Assembly (NCBI RefSeq): GCF_039768865.1
Contig: NZ_JBDMZQ010000055.1
From: Wenyingzhuangia sp039768865
GTDB lineage: Bacteria; Bacteroidota; Bacteroidia; Flavobacteriales; Flavobacteriaceae
DNA: 43,964 nt
Direction: 5' to 3' (one strand)
Shown piece after piece: positions 35,243 to 43,964 of this stretch. The notes under the pieces are model-generated. The model made no database searches, had not been told where the DNA came from, and saw only the letters and a list, made by a program, of their open reading frames with translations. Numbering within the stretch: position 1 is the first letter of the stretch; each line of letters opens with the position of its first letter. The translations under genes and the position numbers were made by a program.

Positions 35243-38200
35243 ATGAAAAAAATTGAATTACGCCCAAGCAAGCGCAGAGTCAGTTTAATGGTCACATTAC
35301 TTACTTTTTGTTCGTTTTTGGCTTGGGCTCAACAGACCGTTACAGGAACGGTTTCAGATGCCGAAGGACCCATCATTGGTGCTTCCGTAGTCGTTAAAGG
35401 TACCTCCAACGGTGTGGTGACAGATTTTGATGGAAATTTCACCATAGAAGTCAACCCTGAAGATGTAATAACGGTATCTTATATCGGATACACTCCAAGT
35501 GAAATTACAGTTGGAGATCAGACACAATTTGATTTGGTACTAGAAACAGATAATGAATTAGACGAAGTAGTTGTTATTGGTTATGGAACACAACGAAAAT
35601 CAGATTTAACAGGTTCTGTATCCTCCATTAGTGCCGAAGAAATGACTCAAGTGCCTTCTTCCCGTGTAGACCAGGTGCTACAAGGAAGAGCTTCTGGTGT
35701 TCAAGTTACACAAGTGAGTGGTGCTCCTGGAGCGGGTACTGTTATTAGAGTAAGAGGGGGGAACTCCATTACTGGAAGTAATGAACCGCTATGGGTAATA
35801 GACGGTATTGTTGTGGGGACCAATTTTAACCTTAACAACATTAACGCAAACGACATTAAGTCGATTGAAATATTGAAAGATGCATCTTCTATTGCTATTT
35901 ATGGTTCTAGAGGAGCAAACGGAGTAGTTTTGGTTACCACCAAAAGTGGACGAAGTATAAAAGCTGGTAAACCTGAAATAAACTTTAACTTTTACACCAG
36001 TACACAATTGCTTCCAGAACTCCCTGATCTTTTATCACAAGAAGAGCAGATTGCTTTTACAAATGAAAGTGCTGCGTTTCGAGGAGCAGCGGAACCTTTT
36101 CCAAATTCTGCTTCTACATATCCAGACAATGATTGGGTAGATTTGTTATTGGGCCCAGCTCCAATTTATAATGCAGATTTGTCTATTTCTGGATCATCTG
36201 ATAATGTGAATTACTACAATTCCTTTAATTACTTTAATCAACGCGGTATTGTAGAGAGTTCTGGTATCGAGAAATTTATTTTCAGATCAAATTTAGATAT
36301 TGATTTAAGCGATAAATTAAAAGCAGGTTTCCGAATCAATTATTCTCGATTAAATCAAGATAATGGACTAACTAGTTTTGGAACTGCGGCTTTCGGTATC
36401 TTACGAACTCAACCCATCTATAATAATGATGGTACCTATAATGGTTTTAATGATGTTATTGGCTCTCCTTTTTCAAATCCATTGGCAAATATTGAATTGA
36501 ATACCAACGAAACGTTTACTAACAATTTATTGAGTACCGTTTATTTAGAATTTAAGCCAGCACCGCAATGGACTATTCGCTCAACCTTCAGTCCAGAATT
36601 TAACAATACCAAAAGGAATAGGTTTAACTCTAGTCAAAATCCTGGTAACCTAGCCATCGGTGTTACAGACGGTGGTGATGCTAGTGTAAGAACGGTTGCA
36701 AGTTCTGGTTGGAATAATGAAAATACAATTCAATATCAGACATCAATTAAAGATGATCATGAATTTACTATTCTTGGAGGTGCTTCATTTCAAAAAGTTG
36801 AAACAGAAATTGCAGAAGCACAGGCATTTGGTATTACAAGTGATGCAACTGGATTTAGTAGTCTAGGAAATTCTGATCCATCACGATCTATTGTAAGTAG
36901 TGGTTTCAGTGGATTTCAAATTGCTTCCTTTTTTGGAAGGGTAAACTATGACTTTAAAGATAAGTATTTGCTCACATTAGTAGGAAGAACAGATGGTAGT
37001 TCTGTTTTTGCAGAGGGGAATAAATATGAATTTTATCCATCTATTGCAGGAGCATGGAAAATTAGTGAAGAGGACTTCATGCAAAACCAAAGTGTTTTTA
37101 AAGATTTGAAATTAAGAGCAAGTTGGGGGAAATCTGGAAATCAAGCCATTAATCCATACAGAACTTTAGGGGTGCTAACAGAAGCGAATACCACATTAAA
37201 TGGTTCTGAAGTACCTGGTTTAACCTTAGGTAGACCTTCTAACTCAAATTTGAAATGGGAAACAACCACCTCGTTTGATATCGCTCTTGAAGCTTCTTTA
37301 TTAGACGGAAGAATTTTCACAGAATTCAACTACTATAATAAAGTAACCAATGATTTACTTTTGGATGTAACAATTCCAAGACAAACAGGATTTACTAGTC
37401 AATTGCAAAATGTAGGATCGCTAAAAAATACAGGATGGGAATTGCTTGTAAACTCAAACAATATCTCGAAAAGTGATTTTAATTGGAATACAACCCTTAC
37501 ACTTTCGTCAAACAAAAACGAAATATTGGATTTAGGAGGAGTTGATTTTATTGATGTCGTTGTAGATCCTATCATTGGATCTGGTAATACGCGACTAATT
37601 GTTGGAGAATCGGTTCCTGTATTCACAGGTGTTAGATTTTTAGGTACATGGAAAAGTCAGCAAGAGATTGATAACTCTGGAAGAACCGACCCACAAGTAG
37701 TTGGAGGATCAAAATTTGAAGACCTTAATGGAGATGGTATAATTTCCACCGAAGACAATGTTGTATTGGGTAGCCCACTACCAGATTTAATTTTTGGTAT
37801 AGAGAATTCATTTACATACAAAAACTTTGACTTGTCATTCTACTTTCAAGGAACTGTAGGGAACGAGGTATACAACCTAAGAATGAGAAACCATTATTTC
37901 AATCGTGGTGAGACTGTAAAATTCGGAGAATTACGTGATCGATGGACAGTAAATAATACAACTTCAGACATCCCAAGAGCAGGTGGAGATTCGGTTACCA
38001 ATACCCCTAGCAACTCTGAATATGTTGAAGATGGCTCGCATCTGCGTTTAAAAACGCTTCGATTGGCCTATAACTTCCCTACAGATAAAATTGGATTGAA
38101 GGGCTTGAAAAATGCTTCAGTTTATTTTTCAGGATCGAATTTGCTGTTGATTTCTAATTTTAGATTAATTGATCCTGAAGCCAGTAATTTTGGAAGAACA

Positions 38201-38287
38201 GGTTTGGGTAATATTGCTCAAGGTTATGCTAATGGTTCTTACCCAAACCCAAGAATTCTTACTCTTGGATTAAACTTAACTTTTTAA
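35243..38287 (+). CDS. susC: SusC-like TonB-dependent outer-membrane transporter 2
   Basis: A 1014-residue SusC/RagA-family transporter. Signal peptide about 1-29 (FLAWAQQ), carboxypeptidase-regulatory-like domain with VTGTVSDAEGPIIGASVVV and DFDGNFTIEV, then the plug with VVVIGYGTQRKSDLTGSVS and the signature DIKSIEILKDASSIAIYGSR. The barrel ends in LGLNLTF. An EF-hand-like DLNGDGIIST loop is present at about 830. The N-terminal half is similar to susC1 but the barrel loops differ greatly, so the two probably take different oligosaccharides of the same polymer. susD2 follows after 10 bases. Confidence 0.96.
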   Translation: MKKIELRPSKRRVSLMVTLLTFCSFLAWAQQTVTGTVSDAEGPIIGASVVVKGTSNGVVTDFDGNFTIEVNPEDVITVSYIGYTPSEITVGDQTQFDLVLETDNELDEVVVIGYGTQRKSDLTGSVSSISAEEMTQVPSSRVDQVLQGRASGVQVTQVSGAPGAGTVIRVRGGNSITGSNEPLWVIDGIVVGTNFNLNNINANDIKSIEILKDASSIAIYGSRGANGVVLVTTKSGRSIKAGKPEINFNFYTSTQLLPELPDLLSQEEQIAFTNESAAFRGAAEPFPNSASTYPDNDWVDLLLGPAPIYNADLSISGSSDNVNYYNSFNYFNQRGIVESSGIEKFIFRSNLDIDLSDKLKAGFRINYSRLNQDNGLTSFGTAAFGILRTQPIYNNDGTYNGFNDVIGSPFSNPLANIELNTNETFTNNLLSTVYLEFKPAPQWTIRSTFSPEFNNTKRNRFNSSQNPGNLAIGVTDGGDASVRTVASSGWNNENTIQYQTSIKDDHEFTILGGASFQKVETEIAEAQAFGITSDATGFSSLGNSDPSRSIVSSGFSGFQIASFFGRVNYDFKDKYLLTLVGRTDGSSVFAEGNKYEFYPSIAGAWKISEEDFMQNQSVFKDLKLRASWGKSGNQAINPYRTLGVLTEANTTLNGSEVPGLTLGRPSNSNLKWETTTSFDIALEASLLDGRIFTEFNYYNKVTNDLLLDVTIPRQTGFTSQLQNVGSLKNTGWELLVNSNNISKSDFNWNTTLTLSSNKNEILDLGGVDFIDVVVDPIIGSGNTRLIVGESVPVFTGVRFLGTWKSQQEIDNSGRTDPQVVGGSKFEDLNGDGIISTEDNVVLGSPLPDLIFGIENSFTYKNFDLSFYFQGTVGNEVYNLRMRNHYFNRGETVKFGELRDRWTVNNTTSDIPRAGGDSVTNTPSNSEYVEDGSHLRLKTLRLAYNFPTDKIGLKGLKNASVYFSGSNLLLISNFRLIDPEASNFGRTGLGNIAQGYANGSYPNPRILTLGLNLTF

Positions 38288-38297
38288 TACAATAAAC

Positions 38298-39866
38298 ATG
38301 AAAAATAGAAATATATTCTTATACATCTTCTTTGTTTTTTCGAGTATAGGCTGTGAAAAATTCTTAGAAGAAGATCCCCAAGCTTTAATTGCTCCAGAAA
38401 CCTTCTTTGCATCCGAAAATGATGCTCGACAGGCGATTCAAGGTACTTATGCCATACTAAAGAATAACTCTTTATACGGCCAGGGCGGTTTAGATTGGTT
38501 TTATGACAACGGTGCAGACATTATAGAACCTAACCGTTCTGCAAATTTCCTTGAAACCATGGGAAATTACTCTTTAAACGAGGCTTTGGCAGATGTGTCT
38601 GTTCAAAAAATGAGTGTCTCAGATACTTGGAAAGACCTTTATAGAATTGTGTACAATGCCAATATTATTATTGATCGAGTAACAGGTAACGAAGGTATCA
38701 TTGAAGCTGCTAGAACAGAGATCATTGCTGAAGCTACTTTTTTACGCGCTTTGTGTTATTGGCACATCACCAATCTTTGGAGTGATGCACCTTACTATAC
38801 TGGCATACTGACGCTTGAAGAAATTAGCTCACTTGGAAGAACAGATGAAAGCACAATCATTGATGGTGTTTTGACTGACTTACAATATGCACAAGCTAAT
38901 TTACCGAATTCGTATTCTGATGATCAGAGAGGTCGTGCTACCCGATGGGCTGCGGCTATCATAGAAGCTAAGATATACATGAAACAGCAAAATTGGCAAG
39001 CTGGTTTAAGCAAGTCTCTTGAGATTATTAACCAATCACAACATTCACTGCTGCCAACTTATGCCGAGGTATTTGATCCTGCAAATGAATATAACAATGA
39101 GATCATTTGGTCATTGGATTTTGCCAAGGATATCACAGGTCAGTTTGACCCTGCTTTTCCTGGAAGATCTTTTGCAGGAAATAGTAATTGGAGACCCAGC
39201 ATGTTTAATCCACGTTTGAGAGATGAACCTAAAAATACAAGCGAAAGAGGGGCACTAAGTAGCGCTTTGTCTGCAAGAGGAGAAGCGTTTAACGGAACAG
39301 GTTTACAGGTTGCATCAAAAGATTTTGAAGCAAATTTCCCAATAAATGACCTGAGAAGACCATTGAATATTGTCGATAATTATTTAGGATATGAACTAAA
39401 CTTCCCCTATATGGCAAAGTTTTGGAATCTAAATCTTGATACTTCACCACGTTTTAATCATGAAGATAATCGTATGGTTTTTCGATTGGCTGATGTTTAT
39501 TTAATGGCTGCTGAGTGTGAAAATGAACTCAATGGTCCTGGAGGGGCATACCAATATATCCATCCTATAAGACAACGCGCATACGCTACACAGGCTGAAT
39601 GGGAGCTCGTGGGACTTAGTCAGCAACAATTTAGAGAAGCCATTTATGATGAACGTAAATGGGAGTTGGCTGCTGAGGCACATAGAAGATATGACTTAAT
39701 TCGCTGGGGAATTTTACTGGATGTAATGCAGAATATCGAATTCCGTTTCTGGCAACCCAATGTGAATATAAGACCTCACCATGTTTTATTACCAATTCCG
39801 TTACAAGAATTAGAGCAAAATCCTTCGTTATTGGAATCAGATCCAACAAACAATGGATACCGCTAG
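38298..39866 (+). CDS. susD: SusD-like glycan-binding lipoprotein 2
   Basis: A 522-residue RagB/SusD-family lipoprotein (lipobox SIGC, Cys19, followed by EKFLEEDP). Family blocks: ETFFASENDARQAIQGTYA near the N terminus, EATFLRALCYWHITNLW, FRLADVYLMAAECENELN, YDERKWELAAEAHRRYDLIRW (given as the YDERKWELAAEAHRR part) and the C-terminal LLPIPLQELEQNPSL. It works at the outer surface with SusC2. A strong intrinsic terminator lies 67 bases after the stop, closing the susC2-susD2 transcript. Confidence 0.95.
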   Translation: MKNRNIFLYIFFVFSSIGCEKFLEEDPQALIAPETFFASENDARQAIQGTYAILKNNSLYGQGGLDWFYDNGADIIEPNRSANFLETMGNYSLNEALADVSVQKMSVSDTWKDLYRIVYNANIIIDRVTGNEGIIEAARTEIIAEATFLRALCYWHITNLWSDAPYYTGILTLEEISSLGRTDESTIIDGVLTDLQYAQANLPNSYSDDQRGRATRWAAAIIEAKIYMKQQNWQAGLSKSLEIINQSQHSLLPTYAEVFDPANEYNNEIIWSLDFAKDITGQFDPAFPGRSFAGNSNWRPSMFNPRLRDEPKNTSERGALSSALSARGEAFNGTGLQVASKDFEANFPINDLRRPLNIVDNYLGYELNFPYMAKFWNLNLDTSPRFNHEDNRMVFRLADVYLMAAECENELNGPGGAYQYIHPIRQRAYATQAEWELVGLSQQQFREAIYDERKWELAAEAHRRYDLIRWGILLDVMQNIEFRFWQPNVNIRPHHVLLPIPLQELEQNPSLLESDPTNNGYR

Positions 39867-39933
39867 ACCAGAACATTATTTTTGATGTTTTCTTTTTTAT
39901 AAAACATTTAAGCATTTGTTTGAGTTAGTTTTG

Positions 39934-39963
39934 AAAAAGGGCATATTTCTATGCCCTTTTTTT
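39934..39963 (+). terminator. Rho-independent terminator after susD2
   Basis: AAAAAGGGCATA (39934-39945), loop TTTC, then TATGCCCTTTTT (39950-39961) form a perfect 12-base stem, followed by further T residues. This is the clearest terminator in the window and separates the SusC/SusD 2 unit from the GH3 gene. Confidence 0.92.
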
Positions 39964-40008
39964 GATGCTAAAATCCACTAAATTTCCCATTGAATGATTT
40001 GTTTACTA

Positions 40009-40024
40009 GATACCACAGGATACC
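40009..40024 (+). promoter_or_regulatory. Candidate operator, site B (GH3), best direct repeat
   Basis: GATACCACAGGATACC holds two perfect GATACC copies with a 10-base period. The match to site A of the uronate operon extends upstream: TGTTTACTAG here against TGTAAACAAG there. It ends 60 bases before the GH3 ATG and follows the susD2 terminator. An AT-rich stretch (GTATAAATTATA, from about 40039) downstream could hold the promoter. Confidence 0.55.
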
Positions 40025-40084
40025 CATAAAAATTCTAAAGTATAAATTATAAAAACTTCCAATATTGAAAAAAAAACAAGTACG

Positions 40085-42235
40085 ATGAACAAACATATTT
40101 TATTTACTTTTTTAGTGGCCACCGTTTTAAGTTGCTCAAGTAGAAATGAAAAAACTGACAAAGGAGCGCAAAAAATAGATAAACAAGTTTCTGAATTACT
40201 TGCCGAAATGACTCTTGAGGAGAAAATTAATGAAATGACTCAAGATGCACCAGCCAATGAAAGATTAGACATTCCCTTTATGAAATTTGGGGAAGGTTTA
40301 CACGGCTTATGGTATGACGGTGTAACGGTATATCCACAGGCCATTGCCGTCGCATCTACTTGGGAGCCAGAATTGATAAGAACCATGGCAGAACAAACGG
40401 CCAAAGAAGCTAGAGCCTTAAATATAACCCATCTATATTCGCCTAATTTAGATGTCATCTCTGGGGATGCACGATACGGTAGAGTAGAAGAGTCCTATGG
40501 AGAAGATCCCTATCTTGTCTCAAGAATGGGCGTAGCATTTGTAAAAGGTGCACAAGGGGTAGGAGATGAAAAGTTTGATGAAAACCATGTCATCACTACA
40601 GCTAAGCATTTTGTGGGATATCCCGAAAATCGTCGTGGAATTAACGGAGGATTTAGCGACATGTCTGAACGTCGTTTACGCGAAGTGTTTTTACCACCAT
40701 TCCAAGCGGTTATTCAAGAGGCAGGTGTAGGCTGTATCATGCCGGGTCATCAAGATTTTAACGGAATTCCTTGTCATATGAACTCTTGGTTACTCAATGA
40801 TTTGCTTCGTGATGAATTGGGATTTGAAGGATTTATTGTATCCGATAACAATGATGTGGGTCGTTTACAGACCATGCATTATATTGCTGAAACAAGAAAA
40901 GAAGCCGCAATTTTAGGGCTAAAGGCTGGTGTAGATATGGATTTAGTCCTTGGAAAACCTCTAGAAGCCTATGCTTATCATCCATCCATTTTACTAGATA
41001 CCCTCAAAAAAAACCCAGCATTGGTACCTTATGTAGATACTGCTGTTTCTCGTATCTTAAAGGCAAAATACAAACTAGGTCTTTTTGGGTCTGGTTCTAA
41101 AGCGGTAAAAAAAGATACCATAGTTAGCACCAAAGAGCATCAAAAGCATGCCTATGACATGGCAAAAAAAGCCATCGTTTTATTGAAAAACGAAAATAAT
41201 CTATTGCCTTTAGATAAAACCAAGATTTCTTCATTGGCCGTTATAGGTCCAAATGCAGTGGAAGAAAGACCCAAAAAAGGGACATATGCTCTACTAGGCG
41301 GATATTCTGGTCTACCTCCTTTTTATGTTTCCGCGCTAGAGGGAATTCAAAAGAAATTAGGTAAGGAGGTAAAGATTAATTATGCTAAAGGATGTGATCT
41401 TTTGAGCAATTCAAAGAAAGGATTTCCAGAAGCCATAGCAGCTGCAAAAAAATCAGATGCTGTGATTTTAGTGGTTGGTGGATCTCGAAGAACTGGCGGA
41501 GAAGGTGTAGATCGATCTGATTTAAATCTTTATGGTGTTCAAAATGAACTGATCAAGGCGATACATAAAACTGGAAAGCCTGTAATTGTTGTCTTGATGA
41601 ATGGACGTCCATTAACCATAAATTATATCGCTGACAATATTCCATCAATTTTAGAAACTTGGTATTTGGGCATGCATTCTGGAGATGCCATTGCAGACGC
41701 TATTTTTGGAGATGTAAATCCTGGAGGGAAATTAACAGTATCTTTTCCAAGATCAGTTGGACAAATTCCTGTTACTTATTTGGAGCGACCAGACTTTATT
41801 GGTTCTGGAAAAGGTCTTTATAAAGACAATGACAAATCTCCACTATATCCTTTTGGTTATGGTTTGAGTTACACTTCATTCGAATTTAGTGAACCCACCC
41901 TTGATCGTTCAAACATCGCTGTGAATGGAAGCACTCAGGTTTCTGTTGACATAACCAATACAGGTTCTGTCAAAGGAGACGAGGTTGTGCAAATGTATGT
42001 TCGAGACGATTTCGCTTCTGTGGGTAGATATATAAAGTTGCTAAAAGGATTTAGACGCATAACGCTTGAACCGGGAGAAACCAAAACAGTTTCTTTTCCG
42101 CTAGGATTTGAAGAACTTGCGATACTCAATGCAGGTCTTGAAAAAGTGGTAGAGCTAGGTTCCTTCACTATATTGGTTGGTTCTTCGTCAAGAAATGAAG
42201 ACCTAGCAACTACAACGCTCTTGGTTAGCGAGTAA
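40085..42235 (+). CDS. Glycoside hydrolase family 3 enzyme (beta-glucosidase/beta-xylosidase)
   Basis: A 716-residue GH3 lipoprotein (lipobox VLSC, Cys17). The N-terminal barrel domain holds MTLEEKINEMTQ, TAKHFVGYPENRRG (substrate-binding Lys-His) and the nucleophile Asp254 in GFIVSDNNDVG. The second alpha/beta domain has AIVLLKNENNLLPLD and VIGPNA. It ends with a fibronectin III-like domain (about 615-710; YPFGYGLSYTSF, then GDEVVQMYV and LKGFRRITLEPGE). It is a retaining exo-enzyme on beta-linked sugars; from context a beta-xylosidase or beta-glucosidase acting on xylose-containing ulvan oligosaccharides is likely. It is a single-gene unit between a terminator and a convergent sulfatase gene. 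Confidence 0.93.
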   Translation: MNKHILFTFLVATVLSCSSRNEKTDKGAQKIDKQVSELLAEMTLEEKINEMTQDAPANERLDIPFMKFGEGLHGLWYDGVTVYPQAIAVASTWEPELIRTMAEQTAKEARALNITHLYSPNLDVISGDARYGRVEESYGEDPYLVSRMGVAFVKGAQGVGDEKFDENHVITTAKHFVGYPENRRGINGGFSDMSERRLREVFLPPFQAVIQEAGVGCIMPGHQDFNGIPCHMNSWLLNDLLRDELGFEGFIVSDNNDVGRLQTMHYIAETRKEAAILGLKAGVDMDLVLGKPLEAYAYHPSILLDTLKKNPALVPYVDTAVSRILKAKYKLGLFGSGSKAVKKDTIVSTKEHQKHAYDMAKKAIVLLKNENNLLPLDKTKISSLAVIGPNAVEERPKKGTYALLGGYSGLPPFYVSALEGIQKKLGKEVKINYAKGCDLLSNSKKGFPEAIAAAKKSDAVILVVGGSRRTGGEGVDRSDLNLYGVQNELIKAIHKTGKPVIVVLMNGRPLTINYIADNIPSILETWYLGMHSGDAIADAIFGDVNPGGKLTVSFPRSVGQIPVTYLERPDFIGSGKGLYKDNDKSPLYPFGYGLSYTSFEFSEPTLDRSNIAVNGSTQVSVDITNTGSVKGDEVVQMYVRDDFASVGRYIKLLKGFRRITLEPGETKTVSFPLGFEELAILNAGLEKVVELGSFTILVGSSSRNEDLATTTLLVSE

Positions 42236-42261
42236 AAATGTAATACGATAAGGTTGTCAAC

Positions 42262-43964
42262 CTATTTAGCGAAAGATTTAGTGATCGTTTTACTGGACCG
42301 AAAACCTATCCGGTGCGCTTTCACTAGTAGTTTACTCCCTTTTTTTACTTGAAAAGGTTTCTGATAGACGGTCCAGCTTGCTGTATCGTCTTCATTCTGC
42401 TCTATGATTTTATACCCTATTGATGCTCCTGCCGTAGAACAACCAATGCGGACCATATTATTTTCTACCATAATGTTGGGTAAAGTTGTTTCGGGTTGAG
42501 TCTTAGATCCATCCCATAACTGGTTGACTAATTCTTTTTCAGGAAGATTAGGTTGATCTCCAATTTGTTCTAACCAACGATCCATTTCATCTTGAAGCTT
42601 TTTAAGCTTCGATGAAAATTTCGGGTCATTGGCAAGGTTATGAAGTTCATGCGGGTCGTTGACACAATCATATAATTCTTCAACGGGTTTGTTTGGTCTA
42701 AACCAAAGTTGTTGAATGCTGTCCAGTTGGTTGGCCTCTTGTAAGGTTAAAAGTTCTTTCATGCTTGGAATTTGTTCTCTGTATTCAATAGGCAAATAAT
42801 ATCCTTGATTGGGCCTGTAGTTTCTTATGTACTTAAACCTATCGTCTCGTACAGCACGAATTGCATCTGTATATCCGTCAAAACGATCCGCAGCAGCATG
42901 AATGTATTCTCGCTTTTTATCAGCAGCAAAATTTCCTAAAAACGCTTGCCCTTGAAGATGCTCTGGCGGGCTTAGATTTATTAATGACAGCAAAGTAGGT
43001 GCAAAGTCGATAAAGCTAATCAATTGATCGTCTTTGGTGCCTTCTCTCATTTTTTCGGGGAAACGAACAATCAAAGGAGTATTGAGACCTGAATCATAAA
43101 TAAGCCGTTTTTGTCTAGGTAAAGGGCCACCATGATCCCCATAAAAGAAAATAATGGTGTTTTCTAAAAGTCCATCATCCTCTAACTGTTTCAATACAGC
43201 GCCAAGTTGTTGATCCATTTCAGCAATATTGTTGTAGAGTTTCCACATGTCTCTTTGAACTAACGGCGTGTTGGGAAGATAGGGAGGGACGTTAAATTTT
43301 GTTCCCTTAGGTAAATGAACTGTTGTTTCGTTTTCAGACATTCTTCCAGCTTTCCATTTGAACTTCCTGTCTCCAGATTGATAATGTCTTTGTTCAATAT
43401 GCCGATTCCCATAGGGTTCAAAAAGGCCAGATTCATGCGTGTCGGTGAAATTAAACACCGCGAAAAACGGTTGATCTTTATCGCGATTTCTCCAATGTGC
43501 ATAAGGACTGCTTTCGTCCCAAGCCGTGACGGGAGCTCTGAATTGGTAATCGGTTTTATAATTGTTGGTACAGTAATAACCATTTATTCTCAAGAGTTCA
43601 CTAATCATTTTAACCTCAGGTGGAGGTACAGCACCATATTTTGGTAGCCCTGTAACATCTGTGTAGGAAGTGGTACGCATATGGTTGGCCCCTATGCTCG
43701 AGGGATACATTCCTGTCGCAATTGCAGCTCTACTAGGGGCGCAAACGCCCGAAGTTGAAAAAAGATTTGGGTAGACAACGCCCTCTTTTGCCAACCGAGA
43801 AAGATTGGGTGTTGCAACGGTAGAATCACCTACAGCCCCTATGTAGGCGCCCATATCTTCTGTAACCAACCATAAAATATTGGGTCTTTCAGGCATTTCT
43901 TGTTCTGTATGATTCTTCTTCGTTTCAGTAGACCTTTTATTTTCACAACCAAAATGTATAAAAA
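42262..43964 (-). CDS. Type I (S1) sulfatase with C-terminal beta-sandwich, 5' end cut
   Basis: The frame stays open to the right edge: before the in-frame ATG at 43896 there are 22 more codons containing IHFGCENKRSTETKK, a lipobox-like FGC. The true start is therefore outside the window and 43896 is not the start. About 566 residues are visible. The metal site is in LVTEDMGAY and the full signature is VCAPSRAAIATG, with the formylglycine cysteine codon at 43743-43741. FFYGDHGGPLPRQKR supplies the second metal site. The last 80 residues (NNMVRIGCSTAGASIGYKI to KLLVKAHRIGFR) look like the Fn3-associated/CHB_HEX_C-type domain of S1_8-like sulfatases. It is a cysteine-type enzyme, compatible with the maturase in this locus. 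Confidence 0.92.
   Translation of the reverse strand, partial: FIHFGCENKRSTETKKNHTEQEMPERPNILWLVTEDMGAYIGAVGDSTVATPNLSRLAKEGVVYPNLFSTSGVCAPSRAAIATGMYPSSIGANHMRTTSYTDVTGLPKYGAVPPPEVKMISELLRINGYYCTNNYKTDYQFRAPVTAWDESSPYAHWRNRDKDQPFFAVFNFTDTHESGLFEPYGNRHIEQRHYQSGDRKFKWKAGRMSENETTVHLPKGTKFNVPPYLPNTPLVQRDMWKLYNNIAEMDQQLGAVLKQLEDDGLLENTIIFFYGDHGGPLPRQKRLIYDSGLNTPLIVRFPEKMREGTKDDQLISFIDFAPTLLSLINLSPPEHLQGQAFLGNFAADKKREYIHAAADRFDGYTDAIRAVRDDRFKYIRNYRPNQGYYLPIEYREQIPSMKELLTLQEANQLDSIQQLWFRPNKPVEELYDCVNDPHELHNLANDPKFSSKLKKLQDEMDRWLEQIGDQPNLPEKELVNQLWDGSKTQPETTLPNIMVENNMVRIGCSTAGASIGYKIIEQNEDDTASWTVYQKPFQVKKGSKLLVKAHRIGFRSSKTITKSFAK

Noticed and set aside
42251..42263. Inverted repeat AGGTTG-T-CAACCT at the GH3/sulfatase convergence
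   Set aside because: A one-base centre cannot form a hairpin loop and no T tract follows, so it is not a terminator.
1..43964. tRNA or rRNA genes, CRISPR arrays, insertion sequences
   Set aside because: None was found: no transposase, no terminal inverted repeats, no regular repeat-spacer pattern and no tRNA-like cloverleaf in the gaps inspected.

Overview
The window is a polysaccharide-utilisation and uronate-catabolism region of a Bacteroidetes genome, most likely a marine flavobacterium. Support for this: low-GC DNA, two SusC/SusD pairs, a one-polypeptide hybrid two-component regulator, many lipoprotein signal peptides, and TAnnTTTG-like promoter boxes. The enzyme set (unsaturated-uronyl hydrolase GH88, alpha-L-rhamnosidase GH78, GH3, three sulfatases, a sulfatase maturase and a full uronate pathway) fits a sulfated polymer of rhamnose, uronic acid and perhaps xylose. 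Ulvan is the best candidate, by analogy with known ulvan loci of marine flavobacteria. The substrate is inferred; no endo-acting lyase is inside the window.

Layout. (1) 1-2647, + strand: the end of a KDPG aldolase, glucuronate isomerase uxaC and a Gfo/Idh/MocA oxidoreductase. (2) 2661-10292, - strand, one tight operon read from the right: SDR mannonate oxidoreductase, uxuA, kduI, kduD, a DUF4861 lipoprotein and a TRAP transporter (dctP, dctQ, dctM). (3) 10641-14411, - strand: a zinc-dependent dehydrogenase and a second complete TRAP transporter. (4) 14888-25025, + strand: the hybrid regulator, SusC/SusD pair 1 and GH88. (5) 25348-29165, - strand: DUF1800, DUF1501 and an exported formylglycine-generating enzyme. 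(6) 29310-34962, + strand: GH78 and two sulfatases. (7) 35243-42235, + strand: SusC/SusD pair 2, a strong terminator and GH3. (8) 42262 to the right edge, - strand: a third sulfatase whose start lies outside.

Working model. SusC/SusD complexes import oligosaccharides. Sulfatases activated by the exported maturase remove sulfate, and GH78, GH88 and GH3 release rhamnose, unsaturated uronate and other sugars. The TRAP systems carry acidic monomers over the inner membrane. KduI/KduD (unsaturated uronate) and UxaC/mannonate oxidoreductase/UxuA (glucuronate) converge on 2-keto-3-deoxygluconate, which reaches KDPG aldolase after phosphorylation by a kinase not seen here.

The most novel signal is non-coding. 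A motif close to GATACCACAGGATACC, a direct repeat with a 10-base period, lies upstream of five separate transcription units on both strands: the uronate operon, the maturase, GH78, susC2 and GH3. It is a candidate operator for the AraC-type output domain of the hybrid regulator. Other points of interest are a short coding-like remnant before the regulator gene, a sulfatase with a changed active-site signature, and the second TRAP/dehydrogenase unit, which may serve a different acid sugar such as iduronate.
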